Part shown: positions 38,857 to 47,621 of the stretch, one piece after another | Layout of the letters: each line of letters starts with the position of its first letter | Position numbering within the stretch: the first letter of the stretch is position 1 | NCBI GenBank assembly: GCA_022508375.1 | Contig: JAFLVJ010000004.1 | Location: 115,611 to 179,610, forward strand | Origin: Clostridiales bacterium | Lineage (GTDB): Bacteria > Bacillota > Clostridia > Christensenellales > CAG-314 | DNA length: 64,000 nt | Direction of reading: 5' to 3' | The notes under the pieces: model-generated | Databases searched by the model: none | Told to the model about the DNA's origin: nothing | The model's input: the letters and a program-made list of their open reading frames with translations, nothing else | Made by a program: the position numbers and the translations under genes

Positions 38857-40380
38857 TTATACTCTGTATTTCCTGTCCAGCATGCGGAATTGTAGCGACT
38901 CCGCTACATGCTTGACAGCTATATTTTCCGACCCGTCCAAGTCGGCTATTGTGCGCGCAACCTTGAGTATTCGGTTATACGCACGTGCAGTAAGGTTTAA
39001 TTTCTCGAACGAGTCCTTTAATAAGTTTAAACTCTGCGTATCAAGTTTGCAGTACTTATTGATGTCCGCAGGAGTCATTTGCGCGTTACAGCGTCTTCCC
39101 GAAGCGGACAAGCGCTCAAGCTGAATACTGCGTGCGTTGTTAACTCTTTCTCTTATGACCTGCGAGGATTCGGATAAATCATCTACTTGCAGTTGGTCGT
39201 AGGTGACGTTGTCCACTTCGATATGAATGTCAATTCGGTCAAGTAGCGGTCCTGAAAGCTTGTTGAGATATTTATGAATCTGTGACGCAGTGCACTTGCA
39301 TTCCATTGTTGCGCTACCGTAGTTTCCACACGGACAAGGGTTCATGCTTGCAACAAGCATAAAGTCGGCAGGGTAGGTAACGGACACAGCATTTCGTGCT
39401 ACCGTTATCACACCATCTTCTAGCGGCTGACGCAACGTTTCAAGTGTATGACGGTTGTACTCGGGCAATTCATCCAAAAACAATACGCCGTTGTGCGCAA
39501 GGCTGATTTCGCCGGGGCGCGCTTTGTTCCCACCGCCCGTCAACGCCACCATTGTAGAGGAATGATGAGGGGTGCGAAATGGACGCTCATATATAAATCC
39601 GTCGAGTTGTCCCGAAACGCTGTGAATTTTCGCCACTTCCAACGCTTCTTCGAAAGTAAGGGACGGCATTATGGACGGAACCGCACGTGCTAACATTGTT
39701 TTGCCTGCTCCGGGCGGCCCGATCATTATGATATTGTGTCCACCTGCAACGGCAATTTCCATTGCGCGTTTTGCTGCAAATTGCCCTTTTATATATTTAA
39801 AATCGTTATCACTGTGATTAGACTGTACGTCGCTTTGCCAGCTTCGTATGGCAAGCGGTTGTATTTCAATCTGATTTGTAAGAAATTCGACCGCTTGAGT
39901 CAAGGTATCCACTGCGTAAATTTTTGCGCCCTCAATAAAGGAAACTTCGTCGCAATTTGCCTTGGGAATAACAAAAGTCGTTTCGCCCTGTTGAACCGCC
40001 GTGATTATCATCGGCAAAAGTCCGTTTACCTTACGTACTTCACCGTTTAAGGACAGTTCACCAAGTACAATTGCCTTTTTCAAACTGTCGTACGGTATTT
40101 GCTTGCTTGCAGAAAGCAAACCAATAGCAATAGGTAGGTCGTATAAACTGCCCTCTTTTTTGACATCGGCAGGCGCAAGATTGATTACAACCGAGGCGAC
40201 AGGATATTGATATCCACTATTCTTCATAGCGGAGCGAACACGCTCCTTGGACTCCTTAACAGCCGTATCCGCAAGACCGACAATATCGTAGGTGGGCATG
40301 CCTGAATGCATGTCAATTTCGGCCTGTACGGGAAAGCCATCCAATCCTTTTAGCCCAAAGCTCTTGATAAGCGCAAGCAT
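38857..40380 (-). CDS. comM: YifB/ComM-family Mg-chelatase-like AAA+ protein
   Basis: MLALIKSFGLKGLDGFPVQAEIDMHSGMPTYDIVGLADTAVKESKERVRSA; GPPGAGKTMLARAVPSIMP. Start set at 40380 with GGAG upstream. Confidence 0.94.
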   Translation of the reverse strand: MLALIKSFGLKGLDGFPVQAEIDMHSGMPTYDIVGLADTAVKESKERVRSAMKNSGYQYPVASVVINLAPADVKKEGSLYDLPIAIGLLSASKQIPYDSLKKAIVLGELSLNGEVRKVNGLLPMIITAVQQGETTFVIPKANCDEVSFIEGAKIYAVDTLTQAVEFLTNQIEIQPLAIRSWQSDVQSNHSDNDFKYIKGQFAAKRAMEIAVAGGHNIIMIGPPGAGKTMLARAVPSIMPSLTFEEALEVAKIHSVSGQLDGFIYERPFRTPHHSSTMVALTGGGNKARPGEISLAHNGVLFLDELPEYNRHTLETLRQPLEDGVITVARNAVSVTYPADFMLVASMNPCPCGNYGSATMECKCTASQIHKYLNKLSGPLLDRIDIHIEVDNVTYDQLQVDDLSESSQVIRERVNNARSIQLERLSASGRRCNAQMTPADINKYCKLDTQSLNLLKDSFEKLNLTARAYNRILKVARTIADLDGSENIAVKHVAESLQFRMLDRKYRV

Positions 40381-40536
40381 AAACTTCTCCATTGTAAGAA
40401 CTATATATACAAGTATAACTATATACTTTGATTTTAGCAAGAAATTTATAGCAGTTTTTAGTATAACATTTTGCAAAAAATGTCGCATTAAGCAAACAAA
40501 AAAGCGACCGTAAAAGGTCGCCTGATTTGTTTGGAG

Positions 40537-40875
40537 TTATTTGCTTGACTTAACCTTAGCAGCCTTACCGGTACGTTCACGCAGATAGTAAAGCTTTGCA
40601 CGTCTAACTTCGCCTTGACGAACAACAACGATGCTGTCAATCTTGGGGCTATGAACGGGGAAGGTTCTTTCCACGCCGATACCGCTGGAAATACGTCTAA
40701 CGGTAAAGGTTTCACGAAGACCGCCGTGCTTACGTGCAATAACGATACCTTCGTAAGCCTGAATTCTTTCCTTGTTACCTTCGATAACCTTGAAGTTAAC
40801 GCGTACAGTGTCGCCAACGTTAAACTTTGCTACTTCTCTCAAAGATTCTGCTTCAATTTGCTTAATGATGTCCAT
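40537..40875 (-). CDS. rplS: 50S ribosomal protein L19
   Basis: [45 protein letters not shown]; start at 40875 with GGAGG upstream. Confidence 0.98.
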   Translation of the reverse strand: MDIIKQIEAESLREVAKFNVGDTVRVNFKVIEGNKERIQAYEGIVIARKHGGLRETFTVRRISSGIGVERTFPVHSPKIDSIVVVRQGEVRRAKLYYLRERTGKAAKVKSSK

Positions 40876-40995
40876 TTGACTTTTCCTCCAAATAATTTTG
40901 TTAACTAAGCGTTCATACACTGGGCCACGCAAAACTTGAATACTGTAAGGTTTCGTGTGGCGAAAAGTCAGAGGACCGCCCGAAGTCACCGCTAA
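40876..40995 (-). promoter_or_regulatory. Candidate L19 leader RNA
   Basis: Minus strand GCCACACGAAAC-CTT...AAG-GTTTTGCGTGGC, about 15-pair hairpin (40924-40961) in the rplS 5' UTR. Confidence 0.6.
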
Positions 40996-41223
40996 TTATA
41001 TTAACATATTGCAGTCAATAAAGCAACTGTTTTACCGCATTTTTAATTACGAATTTGTTATGAATTTAACTTTATTTTATAACTACAAGCTGTTTCGTTG
41101 ATAAAAAACCGCAAGCGATATTTTTGAGAAAATACTCATTTTTGAGGCAATAATAATGCTATGTCTGTAATAGTAGTTTGCAAAACGACCAATTTTGCCA
41201 TAAAAATGGCATTTTTTTGCCGA

Positions 41224-41568
41224 TTATGGGCGGAAAGCGTCTTTAATGTGGTTGACCTGTTCCCCCAATATCTCCACAACGTCAAAGCGTACAGGAACGC
41301 CCGTTTGCTTGTTTTTGAACAACCAGTAGGTTGCACATTTGACGATTGTTTGCTGTTTACGCCAGTTGACAGCCTCGCGTGGCAATCCAAATGCATCGTC
41401 TTTACGCGCTTTAACCTCGATGAAAATAACGCTTTCGCCGTCCCATGCAATTATATCTATTTCGCCGTAGTGACAAGTGAAATTTCTTTCAACGATCTTG
41501 TATTTATTTTTTGTCAGGTATCGCACAGCTATATCTTCGCCGTACCGCCCTACCGCTCGCGTGTTCAT
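41224..41568 (-). CDS. yraN: YraN family (UPF0102) endonuclease-like protein
   Basis: GRYGEDIAVRYLTKNKYKIVERNFTCHYGEIDIIAWDGESVIFIEVKAR. Confidence 0.94.
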   Translation of the reverse strand: MNTRAVGRYGEDIAVRYLTKNKYKIVERNFTCHYGEIDIIAWDGESVIFIEVKARKDDAFGLPREAVNWRKQQTIVKCATYWLFKNKQTGVPVRFDVVEILGEQVNHIKDAFRP

Positions 41569-42161
41569 ATTTCAACAAAATGCCCGATAAACGTACGTCT
41601 GTGTATGGGGCAAGGTCCGTGTTCTTTAAGCAAGCGGATATGCTCTGCCGTACCGTATCCCTTGTGTTTTGCAAAGTTATACTGCGGATACTGCAGGCTA
41701 TATTCCATCATCAATCTATCTCTTGTAACCTTAGCGACAATGCTTGCAGCCGCAATGCAATAACTTAGAGCGTCACCATGGATAATAGATAGCGTAGGAA
41801 CCTTTGCAGCTAGAGCGACAGCGTCTATCAGCACTCTATCAACCTTTTTAAATCCATTGATGCATTGTATCATTCCGCTTTTAGTTGCATTGAGAATATT
41901 GTCGCGATCGATTGTTTCGCTGTCAATTATAGCAACCTGTACCTCTATTGCCTTATCCAGAATCAGGTCGTATAGCACATCGCGTTTTTTAGCGGATAGC
42001 TTTTTGCTGTCGTTCACACCGACGATTATATCATTATCGTCCAATGGCATAATAACGCCTGCAACCACAACAGGGCCGGCAAGAGGACCACGTCCTGCTT
42101 CATCAATACCGGCGATATATTTTGCTCCAGCTTCTTGAAGTTGTCTTTCGTATTCAAGCAT
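41565..42161 (-). CDS. rnhB: Ribonuclease HII
   Basis: IAGIDEAGRGPLAGPVVVAGVI; DSKKLSAKKRD; IHGDALSYCIAAASIVAKVTRDRLM. Confidence 0.98.
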   Translation of the reverse strand: MLEYERQLQEAGAKYIAGIDEAGRGPLAGPVVVAGVIMPLDDNDIIVGVNDSKKLSAKKRDVLYDLILDKAIEVQVAIIDSETIDRDNILNATKSGMIQCINGFKKVDRVLIDAVALAAKVPTLSIIHGDALSYCIAAASIVAKVTRDRLMMEYSLQYPQYNFAKHKGYGTAEHIRLLKEHGPCPIHRRTFIGHFVEI

Positions 42162-42175
42162 AGCAATCCTCGTTT

Positions 42176-43024
42176 TTACAAATCAGTCGGTAAATCGAAA
42201 GTAATTTTGCCGATTTTGCCCTTGCGGAAGTCGTCCAATATTGCTTTGGCGCACCGTTCGCCGTCCATTTCGCCTCCGCGAAGCAAAAAACCTCGTTTTG
42301 CAGCAATTTCTTCAAATACTTCAAGCGTTGTTTTACCTTCACAATGCACGTTAAACCGTTGTTCTATACAATTGGGATACTGTTCAACCAGTTGCTCGAT
42401 GAGAGCAAACGCTACTTCGGATAAATCTACAACATCGTCCTTGATACTTCCGATAAAACATAATCGTGAAGCCACCAAATCGTTATCAAACTTGGGCCAA
42501 AGCGTACCGGGCGTATCCAAAAGCTCCAATCCCGATTGCAAACGTACCCATTGTTTTCCCTTCGTCACTCCCGGTTTGTCACCTGTAATCACTGCCTTCC
42601 TACCCGAAAGACAGTTAATTATCGTTGATTTTCCACAGTTTGGCACGCCGATTATCAGGCATCTGACAGGTTTGAATATGCCTTTTGCTGCGTATTTAGC
42701 TCGCAAATCTGCCGTGATATCCGCGAAAGCCTTGGATATCTTCGACGCTTCCGCCGACGCGGTTGCAGTCACCTTTACATACGGCAGTTTGTTTGCAACA
42801 AAATATCTGCACCACAATTCAATCTTGGCAGGGTCAGCCAAATCACACTTGTTGAGTATAAAAACACATGGCTTATTGCCGACAATTTTACTGAAACTAG
42901 GATTAAAACAGGATGCAGGAGCACGCGCATCAAGAACGTAGCCTATCGCATCAACGATTTTTACGTTTTCCTCCATCATGCGGAGCGCCTTTGTCATATG
43001 CCCCGGAAACCATTGAATATTCAT
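42176..43024 (-). CDS. rbgA: Ribosome biogenesis GTPase RbgA (YlqF)
   Basis: MNIQWFPGHMTKALRMM; circularly permuted GTPase motifs NKCDLAD, GVPNCGKSTIIN, DTPGTLWPKF; start at 43024 with GGAGG. Confidence 0.96.
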   Translation of the reverse strand: MNIQWFPGHMTKALRMMEENVKIVDAIGYVLDARAPASCFNPSFSKIVGNKPCVFILNKCDLADPAKIELWCRYFVANKLPYVKVTATASAEASKISKAFADITADLRAKYAAKGIFKPVRCLIIGVPNCGKSTIINCLSGRKAVITGDKPGVTKGKQWVRLQSGLELLDTPGTLWPKFDNDLVASRLCFIGSIKDDVVDLSEVAFALIEQLVEQYPNCIEQRFNVHCEGKTTLEVFEEIAAKRGFLLRGGEMDGERCAKAILDDFRKGKIGKITFDLPTDL

Positions 43025-43695
43025 TTTTCCTCCAGTAAATCGGGACGGTTTTTGCGAGTAATTTCCAAGGACTTCTCCTTGCGCCATTTGTTAATGTTGG
43101 CGTGATTGCCACTCACAAGCACTTCAGGAACGCTCATACCCATGAATTCCTGCGGGCGCGTGTACTGCGGATACTCTAACAAAGGTTGCGAAAAGGATTC
43201 GTCAACGGTCGATTCGCTGTTGCCAAGCACTTCGGGAACGTAACGCAATACACTGTCGATTAGCACCATTGCGGGAATTTCACCGCCCGAAAGAACGTAG
43301 TCGCCGATGGACAGCTCCATATCGATATCCATATCAAGCACGCGCTGGTCCACTCCCTCGTAATGCCCGCACAAAACAAGCAAATGCTGTTCGCCTGAAA
43401 ACTCTTTCACCATCGCCTGTGTAAGTACCTTTCCGCGCGGAGACATATATATTCGCTTTGCAGTGTGTTGCGGATCCACCGCTACAATACAGTCGTGAAT
43501 AGGCTGAGGCATCATCACCATACCGGCCCCACCGCCAAACGGTGTATCGTCACACTTTTTGTGCTTATCATTTGTGTAATCGCGAATATTATGGACGTTA
43601 AGCTCGTACAGTCCTTTTTCGCGTGCCTTACCCGTTAGCGACGAATTTAGCGCATCTAACATTTCAGGAAAAAGAGTCAATACGTCAATCTTCAT
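43021..43695 (-). CDS. trmD: tRNA (guanine-N1)-methyltransferase
   Basis: MKIDVLTLFPEMLDALNSSLTGKAREKGL; LCGHYEGVDQRVLD; SIGDYVLSGGEIPAMVLID. Confidence 0.97.
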   Translation of the reverse strand: MKIDVLTLFPEMLDALNSSLTGKAREKGLYELNVHNIRDYTNDKHKKCDDTPFGGGAGMVMMPQPIHDCIVAVDPQHTAKRIYMSPRGKVLTQAMVKEFSGEQHLLVLCGHYEGVDQRVLDMDIDMELSIGDYVLSGGEIPAMVLIDSVLRYVPEVLGNSESTVDESFSQPLLEYPQYTRPQEFMGMSVPEVLVSGNHANINKWRKEKSLEITRKNRPDLLEEK

Positions 43696-44185
43696 ACACA
43701 GCCACCTGCCCGAAACGTATTTTGTTAACAACCACTGTCTTGTGCTCGACATTGACTTGAACAACCAAATCCTTCAAGAACGGAAACGACACTTCCTTTT
43801 CGCCGTCGCTACACACAAAAACATCCGCCGCACCGTACTGCAAAACGTCCTTTACTACGCCGACCTTCGTACCGTCATCCAGCGTAACGTTGCAGCCTAT
43901 CAAATCCGCGATAAAATATCTATCTTGCGGAACGGTAATATATTCCTTATCTGCGTAAACGCTCCAATTGCGCAATGCCTCCGCCATATTTCTATCAGTG
44001 ATACCGGATAGTTGAACGTAGCAAAAAGCGCCGTCGGGACGAAGCTTTTCGACGGTGTATGTATTTGAGCCGATATACAGTTGTTTTGTTCCCTTAAGCA
44101 TCGCAGCGTCATCCAAATAACAGGAAATTTTTATTTCCCCCTTGATACCCTGCGCCTTGAGCACTTTACCAATTTCCAATTTCAT
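43685..44185 (-). CDS. rimM: 16S rRNA processing protein RimM
   Basis: IGKVLKAQGIKGEIKISCYLDD; synteny khpA-rimM-trmD. Confidence 0.95.
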   Translation of the reverse strand: MKLEIGKVLKAQGIKGEIKISCYLDDAAMLKGTKQLYIGSNTYTVEKLRPDGAFCYVQLSGITDRNMAEALRNWSVYADKEYITVPQDRYFIADLIGCNVTLDDGTKVGVVKDVLQYGAADVFVCSDGEKEVSFPFLKDLVVQVNVEHKTVVVNKIRFGQVAVYED

Positions 44186-44303
44186 TGTTTATTACAATCC
44201 GTTAATAAACATACCAAAGAACACGTTCAAAACTATGCCTTGAACATGATCGATGAGTACAAAATTTGCCACAAGTGTTTCTTGTGGCAATTGCCTAAAA
44301 TAA

Positions 44304-44534
44304 TTAGTCTTCTATTTCGATGTTGTATCTTTTGCCAACTTTTACGCCGACAGCTCTTGCAAGCGTACGGATAGCCATAGCAATCTTGCCTTGCTTACCG
44401 ATAACCTTGCCGATATCGTTTTCAGCCACTCGGATGGTTATTGTTTCCACACCGTCAGCTTCTGCGGACGTAATGTTGATCGCGCTCTTATCATCAACAA
44501 GCTGTTCAACAATGTAAGTTACAAGTTCAACCAT
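44304..44534 (-). CDS. khpA: KH-domain RNA-binding protein KhpA
   Basis: DIGKVIGKQGKIAMAIRTL; between rpsP and rimM. Confidence 0.95.
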   Translation of the reverse strand: MVELVTYIVEQLVDDKSAINITSAEADGVETITIRVAENDIGKVIGKQGKIAMAIRTLARAVGVKVGKRYNIEIED

Positions 44535-44543
44535 GATTTACCT

Positions 44544-44810
44544 CTATTGCTTAGCTTTGGGCGCCTTTTTGGGTTCGAGAATGTTTTCGCGAACAAGAAG
44601 TGTGCGAACCGTTTCGGTGGGTTGAACGCCGCAAGAAATCCATTTCTTAGCCTTTTCAACATCGAGATGAGTTTCGTCGTTTAAGGGGTTATAGGTACCG
44701 ATAAGGTCAACGTATTGTCCGTCACGAGCCTTGTGTGAGTCGATAACTACAACGCGGTAGAAAGGACTTTTCTTGTCGCCCATTCTTGTCAATCTCATTT
44801 TTACTGCCAT
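44544..44810 (-). CDS. rpsP: 30S ribosomal protein S16
   Basis: MAVKMRLTRMGDKKSPFYRVVVIDSHKARDGQYVDLIGTYNPL; start at 44810. Confidence 0.98.
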   Translation of the reverse strand: MAVKMRLTRMGDKKSPFYRVVVIDSHKARDGQYVDLIGTYNPLNDETHLDVEKAKKWISCGVQPTETVRTLLVRENILEPKKAPKAKQ

Positions 44811-44874
44811 TTTGTGTTCCTCCAATGTATTAAATAAATTTTATTGTAAAGATAGATTTATCTGTCTTTTCACC

Positions 44875-46185
44875 TTAGAAGGGCAAGCGCTTGGACTTTG
44901 CCATTTTCTTCATCATATCGCGCGTTTGCTCAAATTGTTTGATTAGCTTGTTTACGTCCTGAACCTGAAGTCCGCATCCTGCCGCTATACGCTTACGTCT
45001 GGAATAATTGAGAATTTTCGGGTTGGAACGCTCCTCTTTCGTCATCGACTGAATGATTGCCTTGTTGCGCTTGAGCTGCGCCTCGTCCACCTTTTTGTCG
45101 GCAAGCTTCAGCCTGCTTGCGCCCGGGATCATACCGACAAGGTCGTTGAGGTCGCCCATTTTTGCCACTTGCTCGAATTGCTCCAAGTAATCATTGAGGT
45201 CAAAGCTGGCTTCCTTCAACTTTTTAGCCATTTTCATAGCTTGCTCTTCGTCGATTGCGGTTTGAGCTTTTTCAATTAACGTCAGTACGTCGCCCATTCC
45301 GAGAATTCGACTAGCCATTCTGTCGGGATGGAAAGGTTCAAGGTCTTCCATTTTTTCGCCGGTGCCGACAAATTTAATGGGCTTACCTGTAACTGCCTTG
45401 ATTGACAGTGTAGCTCCACCGCGCGTATCGCCGTCTAACTTGGTCATGATAACGCCTGTTATATCCAGTTGCTCGTCAAACGTTTTTGCGACGTTAACAG
45501 CGTCTTGACCTGTCATCGAGTCCACTACAAGCAAGGTTTCGCATACGTTGACGTTCTTTTTGATGGACTTAAGTTCATCCATCAATTCTTCATTTATATG
45601 AAGCCGTCCTGCCGTATCGATAATTACAGTGTCGAAGCCGTTCTTTTCAGCAAAGCTAACTGCGCCTTGAGCAATCTTTGTGGGATTGCTTTGTCCCATT
45701 TCGAAGAAACCAGCTTTAGCCTTACCGGCAACAATCTCCAATTGTTTGATTGCCGCAGGTCTGTAAATGTCGTCCGCACAAAGCAATACTTTCTTACCCT
45801 GCTTCTGCAAATACATTGCAAGTTTACCGCACATCGTCGTCTTGCCCGCACCCTGAAGTCCGCACATCATGATGATTGTGGGAAGTTTCGACGATACAGC
45901 GAGCTTGCTTTGCGTGGAGCCAAGCAGTTCGATGAGTTGCTCGTTTACAATCTTGATAACCTGTTGACCGGGCGTAAGACTTTTGAGTATTTCTTCACCG
46001 ACCGCGAGTTCAGTAACCTTGTTGATGAAGTCCTTAGCAACAGAAAAGTTGACGTCCGCTTCCAACAAGGCAACACGTACCTCGCGCATGGCTTGCTTTA
46101 TTTCCAGTTCTGTTAATGCACCACGGTTTTTAAGCTTGCTAAAAACGTGATTGATTCTTTCTGTTAGATTTGCAAATGCTGCCAA
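44875..46185 (-). CDS. ffh: Signal recognition particle protein Ffh
   Basis: GLQGAGKTTMCGKLA, DTAGRLHINEELMDELK, TKLDGDTRGGA, M-domain. Confidence 0.98.
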   Translation of the reverse strand: MAAFANLTERINHVFSKLKNRGALTELEIKQAMREVRVALLEADVNFSVAKDFINKVTELAVGEEILKSLTPGQQVIKIVNEQLIELLGSTQSKLAVSSKLPTIIMMCGLQGAGKTTMCGKLAMYLQKQGKKVLLCADDIYRPAAIKQLEIVAGKAKAGFFEMGQSNPTKIAQGAVSFAEKNGFDTVIIDTAGRLHINEELMDELKSIKKNVNVCETLLVVDSMTGQDAVNVAKTFDEQLDITGVIMTKLDGDTRGGATLSIKAVTGKPIKFVGTGEKMEDLEPFHPDRMASRILGMGDVLTLIEKAQTAIDEEQAMKMAKKLKEASFDLNDYLEQFEQVAKMGDLNDLVGMIPGASRLKLADKKVDEAQLKRNKAIIQSMTKEERSNPKILNYSRRKRIAAGCGLQVQDVNKLIKQFEQTRDMMKKMAKSKRLPF

Positions 46186-46188
46186 AAT

Positions 46189-46500
46189 TTACTCCTTTGA
46201 AACGAAGGATTTCGCTACCTGAAACACCTTATCCACATCCTGCTGTTCAACTGCCACAGTCAACTGACTGTATAACTCGGCAAGGTGCAATACATTTTCC
46301 AACTTTACAAGAGTTGCTTCCCCTTTCACTATCGCGTCGCGCACTCCCTGGCGGGAAATGCCCACTTCACTTGCAATCTCCGACAAAGAACAGTCACAGT
46401 CGCAATACATCAAAAGCGCGACACGCTGTTTATCGGTAAGCATGTCGGCGTAAACACGCAAAAGCTCGGAAAGTTGAATTTTCGTTAACGCCATACTCAC
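46189..46500 (-). CDS. ylxM: YlxM/p13-like DNA-binding protein
   Basis: LTDKQRVALLMYCDCDCSLSEIASEVGISRQGVRDAI; between ftsY and ffh. Confidence 0.9.
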   Translation of the reverse strand: MSMALTKIQLSELLRVYADMLTDKQRVALLMYCDCDCSLSEIASEVGISRQGVRDAIVKGEATLVKLENVLHLAELYSQLTVAVEQQDVDKVFQVAKSFVSKE

Positions 46501-46574
46501 CTCTAATCAAACTGTAAAGCACAACAACTTTACACCGCTATTGTATTATATTTTATTGCCAAAGTCAAGCAAAA

Positions 46575-46612
46575 AAAACAAAAAAGCCACAAAGTATGTT
46601 GCTTTGTAGCAT
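46575..46612 (-). terminator. Terminator of the rnc-smc-ftsY operon
   Basis: Minus strand GCTACAAAG-CAACATA-CTTTGTGGCTTTTTTG. Confidence 0.75.
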
Positions 46613-46655
46613 TTTGATAGTTATGTTACACATAGTATTATACGATATCGGCGTT

Positions 46656-47549
46656 TTAGACTATACCTTCGACGTAACTGGCAGCGTCAAATTCGAGAAG
46701 ATCGTCAATCCCCTCACCTACGCCGACGAAATATACGGGTATATCCATATCGTGCTTGATTGCAAGCACTACACCGCCCTTTGCAGTGCCGTCCAGTTTT
46801 GTAAGGACGATCCCGTCGATATCAATTGCTTCATTGAAGATATCTACCTGTTGAATTGCATTTTGTCCCGTAGTCGCGTCCAGTACAATCAGGTTTTTAC
46901 GGTCCGCTTCGGGAAATTCACGTTCTATTACGCGGTTGATTTTCTTCAACTCTTCCATCAGGTTCTTTTTGTTGTGAAGTCTTCCTGCGGTATCGACAAG
47001 TACCACGTCCGTTCCTCTGCTTTTGGCAGATGAAATAGCGTCGAATACCACCGCCGCAGGATCGCTACCCTCCTCGTGCATTATAATTCGCACTTTGGCG
47101 CGATTTGCCCATACTTCCAACTGCTCGCTTGCTGCCGCGCGGAAGGTATCGGCAGCTGCAATGACAACGGATTTACCCTGCTTGACGAAAATGTTAGCAA
47201 GCTTACCTATGGTAGTAGTCTTTCCTACACCATTTACACCGGCAACCATTATTACGCACGGAGTAGAGAAACTAAACTTCTCATCACCAAGAATATCCGA
47301 TAAAACGTCGCGCAAATATTGATTTGCTTTTTCAGGGTCGGACACCTTATCCCTACCCATACGCTCACGCAACTCGTCGATTATATCTACCGTTGTATCT
47401 TCGCCAATATCACTGGACAGCAATATGAACTCCAATTCTTCATAGAAATCGTCGTCAAATATACCGCGTTTGAACAGTTGATTGAGTTTAAACCCTATCT
47501 GTTGCTTAGTTTTCCTCAGTCCATCGATGATTTTTTGAAAAAATCCCAT
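46656..47549 (-). CDS. ftsY: Signal recognition particle receptor FtsY
   Basis: GVNGVGKTTTIGKLANIFVKQGKSVVIAAADTFRAAA; start at 47549 (MGFFQKIIDG). Confidence 0.97.
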   Translation of the reverse strand: MGFFQKIIDGLRKTKQQIGFKLNQLFKRGIFDDDFYEELEFILLSSDIGEDTTVDIIDELRERMGRDKVSDPEKANQYLRDVLSDILGDEKFSFSTPCVIMVAGVNGVGKTTTIGKLANIFVKQGKSVVIAAADTFRAAASEQLEVWANRAKVRIIMHEEGSDPAAVVFDAISSAKSRGTDVVLVDTAGRLHNKKNLMEELKKINRVIEREFPEADRKNLIVLDATTGQNAIQQVDIFNEAIDIDGIVLTKLDGTAKGGVVLAIKHDMDIPVYFVGVGEGIDDLLEFDAASYVEGIV

Positions 47550-47621
47550 ATTAAAACAGCAAACCTCCAATTACAGATAATATTGAAAGTACCGTCGCAT
47601 AGATGAATGTACTTTCAATTG

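Noticed and set aside
42135-42941. 268-aa plus-strand ORF opposite rbgA
   Set aside because: Antisense to conserved rbgA; Ser/Pro-rich shadow translation.
46621-46656. Partial match to the 19-bp motif after ftsY (minus strand ATACTATGTGTAACATAACTA)
   Set aside because: Needs a gap and loses the TCTGT core; too degenerate to count as a copy.
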